A stretch of DNA of 64,000 nt from Sphingomonas sp. J315 (GTDB lineage: Bacteria; Pseudomonadota; Alphaproteobacteria; Sphingomonadales; Sphingomonadaceae): contig NZ_CP088296.1 in the NCBI RefSeq assembly GCF_024666595.1, positions 1,860,001 through 1,924,000 on the forward strand. Reading direction: 5' to 3'. Made by a program: the position numbers and the translations under genes. Positions within the stretch are counted from its first letter, which is position 1. Each line of letters begins with the position of its first letter. The notes under the pieces are model-generated. The model was not told the origin of the DNA. It made no database searches and saw only the letters and a list, made by a program, of their open reading frames with translations. Shown here piece after piece: positions 55,514 to 64,000 of the stretch.

Positions 55514-56857
55514 ATGAAAACTGCACTCAAACTGGCTGCAGGCGCGGGCGTCGCGCTGTTCGCGGCCCTGCCCGCCTGGGCTCAGGACGCGGCTGCTGCT
55601 GCCGCGCCGACTCCCGACAAGGGCGACACCGCGTGGATGATGACCGCGACCGTGCTCGTCATGGCGATGATCGTCCCCGGCCTCGCATTGTTCTATGGCG
55701 GCCTGGTCCGTACCAAGAACATGGCATCGGTGCTGACCCAGGTGCTGGCGGTCGCGGCGTTCGCGATGCTGCTGTGGGTGATGTACGGCTATGCGCTGTC
55801 GTTCGGCGGTGACGCCAACCAGTTCATCTCGACCGGCAAATTCCTGCTCGCCGGGGTGACCGCCGACTCAACCGTCGCGACCTTCACCGACGGTGTCGTC
55901 ATTCCCGAATTCGTGTTCATCGCGTTCCAGATGACCTTCTCCGCGATCACCGTCGCGCTGGTCATCGGCGGCCTGGTCGAGCGCATGAAGTTCAGTGCGC
56001 TGATGATCTTCGCCGCGATCTGGCTGACGATCGTCTATTATCCGATCGCGCACATGGTCTGGTATCTGGGCGGTACCGATGAAGCGACCGGCCTGATCTT
56101 TGGCTGGGGCGCGCTCGATTTCGCGGGCGGCACCGTGGTTCACATCAACGCCGGTGTTTCGGCGCTGGTCGGTGCGATCATCCTGGGCAAGCGCAAGGGC
56201 TATCCGACCGAGCGCATGGCACCGCACTCGCTGACCATGACGCTGATCGGTACGGGCCTGCTGTGGGTGGGCTGGTTCGGCTTCAACGCCGGCTCGGCGC
56301 TCGAAGCCAATGGTTCGGCGGGCCTCGCGCTCATCAACACCTTCGTCGCGACCGCGGCTGGCATCCTGTTCTGGATGCTGACCGAGCGGGTGCTGGGTCA
56401 CAAGGCTTCGCTGCTGGGCGCATGCTCGGGTGCGATTGCCGGTCTGGTCGCTGTAACGCCGGCTGCGGGCAACTCCGGCCCGTTCGGTGCGATCCTGCTC
56501 GGTGCGATTGCCGGTGTGGTCTGCGCGATCTTCGTCATCGCGATCAAGCCGAAGCTGAAGATCGACGAATCGCTCGACGCATTTGGCATCCACGCTCTCG
56601 GTGGCATCGTCGGTTCGGTCCTGACCGCCGTGACCATGCTGCCGGTGCTCGGTGGCCCGGGCGCGGAAGACTATGAACTGGGCGCTCAGCTTTGGATCCA
56701 GATCAAGTCGGTCGGCGTGGCCGTGGCGTGGGCAGCGATCGGTTCGGCCATCGCCTTCACCATTGCCAAGGCACTCACCGGCCTGCGCGTCAGCCCCGAA
56801 GTCGAGCAGGAAGGTCTCGACCTCGGCGAGCATGGCGAGCGCGCCTACAACTACTGA
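55514..56857 (+). CDS. amtB: Ammonium transporter AmtB
   Basis: This 447-residue trimeric channel has a cleavable signal (KTALKLAAGAGVALFAALPAWAQ) and eleven helices. MMTATVLVMAMIVPGLALFYGGLVRTKN and the pore histidines in YPIAHMVWYLGG and DAFGIHALGGIVGS are conserved. The C-terminal tail (LRVSPEVEQEGLDLGEHGERAYNY) contains the segment that binds PII. I choose ATG at 55514, which precedes the signal peptide, over GTG 55499. It ends 61 bases before a strong terminator. Confidence 0.97.
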   Translation: MKTALKLAAGAGVALFAALPAWAQDAAAAAAPTPDKGDTAWMMTATVLVMAMIVPGLALFYGGLVRTKNMASVLTQVLAVAAFAMLLWVMYGYALSFGGDANQFISTGKFLLAGVTADSTVATFTDGVVIPEFVFIAFQMTFSAITVALVIGGLVERMKFSALMIFAAIWLTIVYYPIAHMVWYLGGTDEATGLIFGWGALDFAGGTVVHINAGVSALVGAIILGKRKGYPTERMAPHSLTMTLIGTGLLWVGWFGFNAGSALEANGSAGLALINTFVATAAGILFWMLTERVLGHKASLLGACSGAIAGLVAVTPAAGNSGPFGAILLGAIAGVVCAIFVIAIKPKLKIDESLDAFGIHALGGIVGSVLTAVTMLPVLGGPGAEDYELGAQLWIQIKSVGVAVAWAAIGSAIAFTIAKALTGLRVSPEVEQEGLDLGEHGERAYNY

Positions 56858-56918
56858 CGCAATTGGGGTCGCACCCGCAGCGGTGCGGCCCCTCACGATG
56901 TTCCTCCTGCGGACGACT

Positions 56919-56952
56919 GGGCCGGCTCTCTCCTGAGCCGGCCCGTTTTTTT
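56919..56952. terminator. Strong intrinsic terminator after amtB
   Basis: GGGCCGGCTC (56919-56928) pairs perfectly with GAGCCGGCCC (56935-56944) around TCTCCT and is followed by G and seven T. It also lies at the 3' end of the convergent GMC gene (stop at 56951). Confidence 0.93.
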
Positions 56953-58520
56953 ATGTAAGGTCGGCCCGGACGAAATCGGCGCAGCGTTCGCCGATCATAA
57001 TGCTCGGCGCGTTGGTGTTGCCGCCGATCAGGCGCGGCATGATCGAGGCGTCGGCGACGTACAGCCCCTCGACCCCGCGTACCCGCAGCTGCGGGTCGCA
57101 CACCGCGCCATTGTCTGACCCCATTCGCGCGGTGCCGACCGGATGATAGATGGTGTCGGCGCGCGCGCGGATCAGCCGCTCCAACGTGGCATCGTCGTCG
57201 AACGGGTAGCGGTCCTTGCCTCCGAGCGCGGCCAGCGGCTGCTGCTCGAGGATGCGGTACATCATGTGCGTCCCCTTCATCAGCAGTTCCAGGTCGCGCG
57301 GATCGGACAGGAATTGCGGATCGATCAGCGGCGCGGTGCGCGGATCGGGCGACTTCAGCCGCACCGTTCCCCGACTCTCCGGGCGCAGGACACAGGCGTG
57401 GCAGCTATAGCCGTGCGCCTTGACCTTGGCCCGTCCATGGTCCTCGACGATCGCGATCAGGAAGTGGAGCTGTATGTCGGGCACTTCCAGCGCCGGATCG
57501 CTCCTCAGGAATGCCGCACCCTCGGCATAGGGTGACGTCATCATGCCGCTGCGGCTGCGGAACCAGCGCCACATGCCGCCGAGCCCCGCCAGCGAACCGC
57601 GCAGCGAGCGGCCGAGAAAATCATATCCCGGCGTCTCGAACGCAGCGACATAATCGAGATGGTCCTGAAGGTTGCCGCCCACCTCGGGCCGGTCGATGCG
57701 GACCTGAATCCCCATTTCCTTGAGATGCGCAGCCGGACCGATGCCTGACAGCATGAGCGTTTGCGCGGTACCGAACACGCCGCCCGCCATTACGACGGCG
57801 CGGCGCGCGCGGATCATCTTGGTCTGTCCTCCGCGTGAATAGGCGACGCCCCACACGCGCCCTTCCTCGATCAGCACGCGTTCGACGGTGGCTTCGCAGA
57901 TGATGTTGAGGTTGGGGCGGTCCTTCAGATAGCCGCGCGCGGCGGTCCAGCGCTCGCCGTCCTTCTGCGTCACCTGATAGACGCCGATCCCCTCTTGGCT
58001 CGGCCCGTTGAAATCGTCGTTGCGCGGGATCTGCAGCGCCGCGCCCGCTTCGACGAACGCGCGGGTTCCGGGGTGGATGAAACTCTGGTCGCTGACATGG
58101 AGCGGGCCTTCGCCGCCATGATAATCGTCCGCGCCGCGCTCATTCGCCTCGCTGCGCTTGAACACGGGGAGCACATCGTTCCAGCCCCAGCCGGGGCAGC
58201 CGAGCCGTTCCCAATTGTCATAGTCCCACGGCACGCCGCGGATGTAGAGCATCGCGTTGATCGCGCTCGATCCGCCCAGCCCGCGCCCGCGCGGCTGGTA
58301 TCCGCGACGACCGTTGAGGCCGGGCTGCGGCACCGTCTCATACGCATAGTTGGTCGCGGGGGTCTGCATCGCGATCCCGCCGGGCATCAACGTGCGGAAG
58401 CTGGTGTTGCGCCCCCCGCCTCCAGAACGGCAACCGAGTACTTCCCGTCCTCGCTCAGCCGACCTGCTGCGGCGCTCCCCCGGACCCGGCTCCGATGACG
58501 ACGATATCGGCTTCTTCCAC
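56951..58520 (-). CDS. GMC-family FAD oxidoreductase (choline dehydrogenase-like), broken twice
   Basis: Corrected length is 523 residues. The N-terminus EEADIVVIGAGSGGSAAAGRL carries the FAD dinucleotide motif. GRGLGGSSAINAMLYIRG, GVFGTAQTLMLSGIGP, the catalytic His in TIYHPVGTARMG and the Asn in IGGNTNAPSIMIGE are standard for the family. Starting at GTG 58520, one G is missing in the run at 58477-58481 and another base at 58412-58417. The substrate is unclear (alcohol, polyol or choline-like). It overlaps the hydroxylase gene upstream, so the pair is one transcript. Confidence 0.88.
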
Positions 58521-59416
58521 TGGACCCCCGCCTTTTCCCGCGCCTCCCAGCGCGCCTTGATTATCTCGGATGTATCGCGGCTGCCGTCATGGCTCCAGCC
58601 GGGCGGCGCGATCATGTACATGAGGCGGGCGTGCCAGTTCGGGGCAGCCCAGACGTCCTGCGCGATCCCCCACCATTCGTGAAAGGCGGCGCGGACGAGG
58701 TTGAAGTCGGGCAGGTTCTTGACGATGCCATAGCGCGGGCGATCCTCATCGCGCTCCGCCTCGAACGTGCCGAACATGCGGTCCCAGATGATGAACACGC
58801 CGGCATAATTCTTGTCGAGATAGCGCGGGTTGGTCGCGTGATGGACGCGGTGGTGCGAGGGCGTGTTCATCACCGCCTCGAACCAGCGCGGCATCCGCCC
58901 GATCACCTCGGTGTGAATCCAGAATTGGTAGACGAGGTTTACCCCCGCCACGAAGAACACAATCGCCGGCGGAAAGCCGATCAGGAACAGCGGCAGGCGG
59001 AAGATGAAGCCGAGGCTGAAGAACCCGGTCCAGGTCTGCCGCAGCGCGGTCGACAGATTATAGTGTTGCGAACTGTGGTGGATGACATGGCTTGCCCAGA
59101 ACCAGCGGACGCGGTGCGCCGATCGGTGGAAGACATAATAGGCGAGATCGTCGAGCACGAAGGCGACGACGAACCAGTACCAGGCATAGGAGATGTCGAA
59201 GAGGCGATATTGGTGCACCCACACCGCCATCGCGAAGACGAAGCCACCCGCCAGCACGCCCGCGATCGTGCTGCCAAACCCCAGCATCAGCGATGTCAGC
59301 GTATCGCGCAGGCAATAGCGGCTGCGGTCCTTGATCCGCGCGACCACCATCTCCGCCAGCACGAGCAGGACGAAGGCCGGGACGGCGAGATCGACCGGGT
59401 CCGGCAGATTGGGCAT
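58455..59416 (-). CDS. Fatty acid hydroxylase / sterol desaturase family membrane protein
   Basis: This ~320-residue diiron membrane enzyme has the eight-histidine pattern: HRSAH, HVIHHSSQHYN and HHRVHHATN, plus HTEVIGRMP between. Four to five helices surround them. Its stop (TGA at 58457-58455) appears only once the missing base of the overlapping GMC gene is restored, giving an overlap of ~65 bases; as read, it fuses to the GMC protein. The ATG at 59416 has AAGGAGAG upstream. Families include carotenoid, sterol and alkane-type hydroxylases. The substrate is unknown. Confidence 0.85.
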
Positions 59417-59426
59417 TCGCTCTCCT

Positions 59427-59440
59427 TACACGCGTGTAAA
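59427..59440. promoter_or_regulatory. Perfect 14-bp palindrome, probable repressor operator
   Basis: TTACACGCGTGTAA is a perfect palindrome of the size and style bound by TetR-family dimers. It overlaps the -10 box and the ribosome site of the hydroxylase gene. No TetR gene is nearby, so the regulator is unknown. Confidence 0.65.
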
Positions 59441-59466
59441 TAAGCGTGTCGGATCGACCTTGGCAA
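59438..59466 (-). promoter_or_regulatory. Promoter of the hydroxylase-GMC pair
   Basis: On the minus strand TTGCCA (59466-59461) and TATTTA (59443-59438) are separated by 17 bases. The -10 box overlaps the palindrome at 59427-59440 by three bases, which is a classical arrangement for repression. Confidence 0.45.
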
Positions 59467-59469
59467 TGG

Positions 59470-59865
59470 TTAGCCGAGCGCGTCGGTTAGGGCGTGCGCC
59501 GCGTCCGCATCGGCAACAGTGATGCGAAACACTGTGCCCGGTTGCAGCTCCAGCGCGATCTTCAGGCCGTCCGCCTCCGGATGGGTCATCACGACGCGGG
59601 CCGACTTGAACCGCGTCGCCCGGTGTCGCGCGCCGAGTGGTTCGATCACCACCAGATCGGCGGTGCCCCCCGCCACCATGGCGCGCGTGCCATCGGTGGC
59701 GACGACGCCGACCTTGCCCGAAAAGCCGGATACCAGCGCCTCGGCGAGGCGGATCGCGTCGTCTCCAGTCTGCAGCCGTCGTGCGCCACCCAGCCCGAGC
59801 AGCGAGGCAATCCCGGCCAGCGCTAGCACCGCCGCCAGCGATCCGCCGACCAGCCACCAGTTCAT
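59470..59865 (-). CDS. Membrane-anchored protein of unknown function
   Basis: This 131-residue protein has one N-terminal membrane helix (NWWLVGGSLAAVLALAGIASLLGLGG). The rest looks like a small alpha/beta domain: GDDAIRLAEALVSGFSGKVGVVATDGTRAMVAGGTADLVVIEPLG... and LQPGTVFRITVADADAAHALTDAL. No cysteines or known catalytic motif are visible, and I recognise no family. It lies four bases downstream of the DUF442 gene on the same strand, so the two are likely cotranscribed. Confidence 0.65.
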   Translation of the reverse strand: MNWWLVGGSLAAVLALAGIASLLGLGGARRLQTGDDAIRLAEALVSGFSGKVGVVATDGTRAMVAGGTADLVVIEPLGARHRATRFKSARVVMTHPEADGLKIALELQPGTVFRITVADADAAHALTDALG

Positions 59866-59869
59866 GACG

Positions 59870-60295
59870 TCACGCCTTGCCCGACAGCGCGTCGAGCATC
59901 GGACGGAGACCGCTGATGTCGTATCCCGCCTGTGCGGCCTTGCCGATCAGCGTCTCGGGATCGCCACCGCGGCTCGCCTCGGCGAGCGCCCACAGGTTGG
60001 TCGAGCGCGTGCCCGATCGGCAATAGGCGAAGACCGGACCATCTGCACCCTCGATCGCCGCGCGCATCGCCTCGACCTGCGGCATCGAGAAGCCGGCATG
60101 GGTGACGGGGATGGCGTGGTAGGACAGGCCCAAAGTCTCCGCGACCGCGCGGATCGCGTCGCCCGAGGGCTGGCCAGGCTCTTCCTCGTCGGGGCGGTTG
60201 TTGACGATCGCCTTGAACCCCGCGCGCGCGATGTCGGTCACGTCGGCCGGGCTGATCTGCGGGGCCACCGAAATGGTTTCGTCGATCGTGCGCAT
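59870..60295 (-). CDS. TIGR01244/DUF442 sulfur transferase or phosphatase-like protein
   Basis: This 141-residue protein has IVNNRPDEEEPGQPSGDAIRAVAETLGLSYHAIPVTHAGFS and the loop VFAYCRSGTRSTNLWALAE with Cys92. C-x-x-G-x-R is the dual-specificity phosphatase-like signature of the BLH/TIGR01244 family. In some genomes it is fused to a beta-lactamase-like (ETHE1-type) sulfur dioxygenase. Here it stands alone, so a role in sulfide metabolism is only a hint. It is one base after the recQ stop on the same strand. Confidence 0.88.
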   Translation of the reverse strand: MRTIDETISVAPQISPADVTDIARAGFKAIVNNRPDEEEPGQPSGDAIRAVAETLGLSYHAIPVTHAGFSMPQVEAMRAAIEGADGPVFAYCRSGTRSTNLWALAEASRGGDPETLIGKAAQAGYDISGLRPMLDALSGKA

Positions 60296-60296
60296 G

Positions 60297-62078
60297 TCAG
60301 GCGGCCTCTTGGATCACTTGCAGGAAGGTATCGCCATAATCCGCCAGCTTGCGCGCGCCAATGCCCGGAATGCGCGAGAGGTCGGCGAGCGTCGCCGGGC
60401 GCGTCGCTGCCATTTCGCGCAACACCGAATCGTGGAAGATGACATAGGGCGGGACCGCCGCCGCCTGCGCCAGCGCGCGGCGCTTGTCGCGCAACGCCTC
60501 GAACAGCGGATCGCCGACAGGGTTGGGCGCGCCGGTGCTGCTGCCCTTGCGGCGGCGTTCGCGCTTGGGCGGTATGACCAGGTCGAGGGTGGCTTCGCCC
60601 TTCAGGATCGGCCGCGCACCGGGGCCGAACTCAAGTCCTCCATGCGGATTGGTACGCAGCGCGTCGCGTAGCAGTAGAGCGCGACCAACCGGCTTGATCA
60701 GCGCAGCTTCATCCCCCTCGACGATGCCCCAGACCGACAGCGCCTCATGCCCGTTCATCAGACTGCGTTCGGTCGACTGGCCGGTCAGCACCTGTTCGAT
60801 ATAGGTCGCGCCGAAACTCTGGCCGGTGCGGAACACGGCGGAGAGATATTTCTGCGCCGTTACGCTGGCGTCGATTGCCTTGGGCGCTTCGAGGCAATTG
60901 TCGCAATTGCCGCAGGTCGCGGGCGGTTCCTCGCCGAAATGGCGCAGCAGGATCGCGCGGCGGCATCCGGCGGTCTCGACCAGCGCACCAAGTGCGTTGA
61001 GCCGCGCGCGTTCGCCCGGCTGACGCTCGGGTTCGACCTCGCCGATGCGCTGGCGGGCGCGGGCGAAATCATCGGCACCCCAAAAGAGTTGCGCCACCGC
61101 CGGGTCCCCATCGCGCCCGGCGCGGCCGGTCTCCTGATAATAGGCCTCGATCGACTTGGGCAGGCCGGCATGGATGACAAAGCGCACATCGGGCTTGTCG
61201 ATCCCCATGCCGAACGCGACCGTGGCGACGATCACCATGTCCTCGCTCGCGACGAACGCGGCCTGGTTGCGGCGGCGCACGGCGGGGTCGAGCCCGGCAT
61301 GATAGGGCAGGGTCGGACGCCCGGTCGCGGCGAGCTTCTCTGCCAGCTGCTCCACCGCCTTGCGCGTCTGGGCATAGACGATGCCAGGGCCGCTCTGCGT
61401 GGCGATGAAGTCGGCGACCTGACGCGGCACATTGTCGCGCGGCGCGATCTGGTAGCGGATATTGGGCCGGTCGAACCCGGCGACGATCAGCCCGTCCTCG
61501 GTGATGCCGAGCTGGCCGAGGATATCGGCGCGGGTGTGCGCATCGGCAGTGGCAGTCAGCGCGAGGCGCGGGACGTCGGGGAATGCATCCATCAACGGGC
61601 GAAGCAGGCGATAGTCGGGGCGGAAGTCGTGCCCCCATTCGCTGACGCAATGCGCCTCGTCGATCGCGAACAAGGCGAGCGGGGCGGAGCGGAGCAAGTC
61701 ACGGAAGCCGCTGCCCGATGCGCGCTCGGGCGCAACATAGAGCAGGTCGAGCTCACCGTTGCGGAATCGTTCGACCGTTTCGGCGCGGTTCTCATCGACG
61801 CTGGTCAGCGTCGCGGCGCGGATGCCCACTGCCTCGGCGGCGCGCAGCTGATCGTGCATCAATGCGATCAGCGGGGAGATGACGACGCAGGTGCCGTCGA
61901 GCATCGTCGCGGGCAGCTGATAGGTCAGCGACTTGCCCGCACCGGTCGGCATCACCGCCAGCGTGCGTTGCCCGGCGAGGACGCGAACGACCACCTGCCG
62001 CTGGACGCCGCGAAAGTCTGGAAAGCCGAAAAGCGTGTGCAATACGTCTTGGGGATTCAGCGGGCGCGGGTCACTCAT
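60297..62078 (-). CDS. recQ: ATP-dependent DNA helicase RecQ
   Basis: This 593-residue 3'-5' helicase has TLAVMPTGAGKSLTYQLPA (Walker A), LFAIDEAHCVSEWGHDFRPDY (DEAH and RecQ loop) and the helicase core up to YYQETGRAGRDGDPA. The RecQ-Ct zinc site CRRAI...CGNCDNC is followed by a winged helix. A C-terminal HRDC domain (LFEALRDKRRALAQAAAVPPYVIFHDSVL) completes the full-length form. I choose ATG at 62078, which overlaps the upstream stop (ATGA). Confidence 0.95.
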   Translation of the reverse strand: MSDPRPLNPQDVLHTLFGFPDFRGVQRQVVVRVLAGQRTLAVMPTGAGKSLTYQLPATMLDGTCVVISPLIALMHDQLRAAEAVGIRAATLTSVDENRAETVERFRNGELDLLYVAPERASGSGFRDLLRSAPLALFAIDEAHCVSEWGHDFRPDYRLLRPLMDAFPDVPRLALTATADAHTRADILGQLGITEDGLIVAGFDRPNIRYQIAPRDNVPRQVADFIATQSGPGIVYAQTRKAVEQLAEKLAATGRPTLPYHAGLDPAVRRRNQAAFVASEDMVIVATVAFGMGIDKPDVRFVIHAGLPKSIEAYYQETGRAGRDGDPAVAQLFWGADDFARARQRIGEVEPERQPGERARLNALGALVETAGCRRAILLRHFGEEPPATCGNCDNCLEAPKAIDASVTAQKYLSAVFRTGQSFGATYIEQVLTGQSTERSLMNGHEALSVWGIVEGDEAALIKPVGRALLLRDALRTNPHGGLEFGPGARPILKGEATLDLVIPPKRERRRKGSSTGAPNPVGDPLFEALRDKRRALAQAAAVPPYVIFHDSVLREMAATRPATLADLSRIPGIGARKLADYGDTFLQVIQEAA

Positions 62079-62959
62079 GCGGCGGGGATATAGCCAGTCT
62101 CCGCGAGGAATGCGCGCAGTCCGGTTGGATAATCGGGATATTCGACCAGCTGGCCCTCCGGGCAGTCGCCATCCTCGCTGCGATCGACCCTGCATCGGTC
62201 CGGCCAGATCGCGGTTTCCTTGCGATGTTCGGCGAGGATCACCGGCCACACCGCGTCGAGCTGGCCCAGCCGCGCGGCGCTCGCGGCCCATGCGGCACAG
62301 GCGCCATTGGGATAATCTTCGCCGATGCACGCTTTGCGCGCGCGCACTGCGGCCATCGCGAAAACCTTGGCGAAGCGGGGTTCGGCCGACACGTCGCGCA
62401 CTGCCCCATCGACAATGTTCAGCACCTTTGGCGGTGCCACGCTCGCGGCATAGCTTTCGAAGGCGTAGAGGAAGCGGTCGTCGCTCACCACGAAATCACG
62501 AACCCCGTCACCATCGACGTCCCTTGGCCAGCCGATCTCCGCCCCGTCATAGCCACCGAGCTCGACGATCTTCAGCCCGTTCGCGCTCCGCACGATCACG
62601 CGCAGTTGCTGGCAGCAATGCATCCCGCCGGTATAAGTCTGGAGGAACGCGACGACGGGCCCGCCCTTGTCGAGCGGCCCCAGCATCAGCGTGGCGGCCA
62701 GCGGCAGATCGTCGAGCGTCACCGACCTGCCGTCTGCGGTACTGAGCACGAGCCTCGGCTCTAGCTGCTCCTCCTCGCATTCGTCGCCCAGCGGTGCGCA
62801 CTGAACGCGGTCGAAGGTCGCGGTCAGGTCGCCATGGCGAAACGCCTTGCGCCCGTCGCCCATCGACCATTGAACTGCTTCGCCCGCGCGCACCTGCCGC
62901 GCCGGCGAAGCCGCACCGCCGAGCATCAATGCCACCAAGATCAGCGTGAAAAGCCGCAT
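62075..62959 (-). CDS. Secreted protein of unknown function with a Ca-binding-like motif
   Basis: This 294-residue protein has a signal peptide (RLFTLILVALMLGGAASPARQVRA). The central stretch IGWPRDVDGDGVRDFVVSDDRFLYAF resembles an FG-GAP/EF-hand-like DxDxDG calcium loop. Several cysteine pairs are present (MHCCQQLRV, CAPLGDECEEEQ, KACIGEDYPNGACAAW, DRCRVDRSEDGDCPEG), suggesting disulfide bonds in the periplasm. No family is recognised. It precedes recQ with a four-base overlap. ATG at 62959 is chosen because it begins the signal peptide. Confidence 0.7.
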   Translation of the reverse strand: MRLFTLILVALMLGGAASPARQVRAGEAVQWSMGDGRKAFRHGDLTATFDRVQCAPLGDECEEEQLEPRLVLSTADGRSVTLDDLPLAATLMLGPLDKGGPVVAFLQTYTGGMHCCQQLRVIVRSANGLKIVELGGYDGAEIGWPRDVDGDGVRDFVVSDDRFLYAFESYAASVAPPKVLNIVDGAVRDVSAEPRFAKVFAMAAVRARKACIGEDYPNGACAAWAASAARLGQLDAVWPVILAEHRKETAIWPDRCRVDRSEDGDCPEGQLVEYPDYPTGLRAFLAETGYIPAA

Positions 62960-63030
62960 CTTCAAGCGATTGTCCTCCGTTCCCGGATCGCTACCATCGC
63001 CCCCGATGCACGGCAATCGGGAGGCGGGTG

Positions 63031-63321
63031 ATGGATTCTGACGAAATTCGCGACAATGCGGAACGGAACCGGTTCGAACTGATCGTGGACGGCCATCTGG
63101 CGCGCGCCGAATATGTGATCGACGGCGATATCATCACCTTCACCCACACCATCGTCCCGCCTGCGCTGGAAGGACGGGGAATTGCCAGCCGGTTGATCCT
63201 GCACGCGCTGACCGCCGCGCGCGACCGTGGGCTGCGGGTGATCGCGCAGTGCCCGTTCGTCGCCGCCTATATCCGCAAGCACCCCCAATGGGCGGAGCTG
63301 CTCGCCGAGCCGCTGGATTAG
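63031..63321 (+). CDS. GNAT family protein (YidJ/Gtn-like small acetyltransferase)
   Basis: This 96-residue single-domain protein reads NAERNRFELIVDGHLARAEYVIDGDIITFTHTIVPPALEGRGIASRLILHALTAARDRGLRVIAQCPFVAAYIRKHPQW. PPALEGRGIASRL carries the acetyl-CoA P-loop (R-G-x-G/A). The DHP/KHPxW end matches the small Gtn/YjdJ acetyltransferase family. ATG at 63031 is chosen since GGAGG lies six bases upstream; GTG 63028 is the alternative. The substrate is unknown. Its stop overlaps that of convergent hisZ. Confidence 0.9.
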   Translation: MDSDEIRDNAERNRFELIVDGHLARAEYVIDGDIITFTHTIVPPALEGRGIASRLILHALTAARDRGLRVIAQCPFVAAYIRKHPQWAELLAEPLD

Positions 63322-64000
63322 AGGCGGCAGGGCTCGCCGTTGTTGAGGACATGGGTGCAGAGCTGGGCTGCTGCACTGTCCTGGGCATCGAGCGCGGCGA
63401 CCGCGACCCAGCCCTCGCTCCGCCAATGCGCCGCCGTCGCCGCATCGGTGCCGAACGGCAGGAACAAGCGCCTCCGCTCCGCCGGGGCCAGCCCTGCGTC
63501 TAGCAAGGGATCGGCATAGAGCGAGAAGCCGACGGCGGGTTCCTCACCCTGCGCGCCGATCACCGAATAGCTGCCGCCACGCCCGATTTCGCCGCGCACG
63601 CCGCGCGCGAACAGCGAGAATCCGATCCAGCTCTGATATTCGAAGCCATGCCGTTCGGTCGGGTCGAGCGTGAGCGCGGCCTTGCCCGCCACCGCCTGGG
63701 CGACCGCCTCCAGCCCGTCGAGCCGGCTGGACAGCGCCCCTCCGGTGTCGTGCGCGCGCAGCCGGGCAACCGCCGCGTCGAACGGCCCCGCCGCCTCGAT
63801 CAGGGGCAAGAATGCCGGGTCGATCGCCGCGACCGAAGCGGCGTCCTTGGCGTCGAGCGCGGCGCGCAGGGCTGTGAGCTGGTCGGGCGCCATTTCGGGG
63901 GCAAGCTGTTCGACCAAATCGGGCAGGGTGAAGTCGATCGCGAGGCCGGGAACGCCCGCCGCCTCCAGCGCCGCTACCGCGACGCTGACGATCTCGCGCA
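63318..64000 (-). CDS. hisZ: ATP phosphoribosyltransferase regulatory subunit HisZ, C-terminal part (cut by window edge)
   Basis: The visible ~226 residues match HisZ, the class II synthetase-like partner that activates short-form HisG in histidine synthesis. The landmark blocks are GFEYQSWIGFSLFARG, IGRGGSYSVIGAQGEEPAVGFSLYADPLLDAG and the C-terminal segment after it. The frame is open to the right edge (REIVSVAVAALEAAGVPG...), so the N-terminus and hisG lie beyond the window. It converges on the GNAT gene with a four-base overlap. Confidence 0.9.
   Translation of the reverse strand, partial: REIVSVAVAALEAAGVPGLAIDFTLPDLVEQLAPEMAPDQLTALRAALDAKDAASVAAIDPAFLPLIEAAGPFDAAVARLRAHDTGGALSSRLDGLEAVAQAVAGKAALTLDPTERHGFEYQSWIGFSLFARGVRGEIGRGGSYSVIGAQGEEPAVGFSLYADPLLDAGLAPAERRRLFLPFGTDAATAAHWRSEGWVAVAALDAQDSAAAQLCTHVLNNGEPCRL

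Noticed and set aside
56951..59416. A single hydroxylase-GMC fusion protein
   Set aside because: The continuous frame exists only because two bases are missing; restoring them yields two overlapping genes with normal ends and an intact FAD motif.
60747..62093. A 448-codon plus-strand frame across recQ
   Set aside because: Antisense of a complete helicase, no domain match.

Overview
The window reads as the replication-origin region of a Sphingomonadales chromosome (Sphingomonas/Sphingopyxis type, Alphaproteobacteria). The DNA is GC-rich and almost fully coding, with many ATGA/GTGA/TTGA overlaps. The order maf-ppsR / origin / hemE-hemJ-rho ... mnmE-mnmG-rsmG-parA-parB is the classical alphaproteobacterial origin neighbourhood. 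Gaps carry GC-rich palindromic repeats of the kind common in sphingomonads. No phage, IS element, CRISPR array, rRNA or tRNA was seen.

Region 1-12.6 kb: maf (cut by the window edge) and ppsR run leftward. A 0.4 kb gap has DnaA boxes, a GANTC cluster and an AT-rich stretch, and I call it a probable oriC. Rightward come hemE, hemJ, rho and a TerC-family gene; a dienelactone hydrolase and an ogt-like gene face back. Then follow a DUF6489 gene, mnmE, mnmG, rsmG, parA and parB, tightly overlapped, with three parS palindromes in or between them. This is a complete ParABS segregation locus about 7-9 kb from the presumed origin.

Region 12.6-31 kb: a nest of three palindromic repeats, an orphan ORF, then a leftward holA-lptE-leuS-DUF3576 group. 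Next come an exported barrel-like protein, a ThiE-like gene divergent from yggS, an HAD phosphatase, tldD, a zinc-ribbon protein, a small secreted protein, an ABC ATPase, a secreted esterase, nadB, a class A beta-lactamase-like protein and polA.

Region 31-49 kb: a polysaccharide flippase, then leftward htpX-rsmB-rpe-heparinase-purH. An SDHAF4-like small gene and an AsmA-like gene point right. Leftward follow DUF1697, gpsA, tsaD, a GFA protein, an SRPBCC/ArsR pair and an MBL hydrolase; rightward pabBC and an aminotransferase.

Region 49-64 kb: a 38-codon ORF coupled to periplasmic msrA, DUF1489, mgtE, a cyclophilin, lolA, xth and ribA. glnK-amtB sits behind a textbook sigma-54 promoter. A membrane hydroxylase/GMC oxidoreductase pair has a palindromic operator at its promoter. 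The window ends with a DUF442-type protein, recQ, a secreted unknown protein, a GNAT protein and hisZ (cut by the edge).

Data quality matters here: seven genes (leuS, nadB, heparinase, AsmA-like, pabBC, aminotransferase, GMC oxidoreductase) carry eight single-base indels, seven of them in G/C homopolymers. Several genes are expected to be essential, so sequencing error is the likeliest explanation. I annotate the intended full-length genes and state each break.
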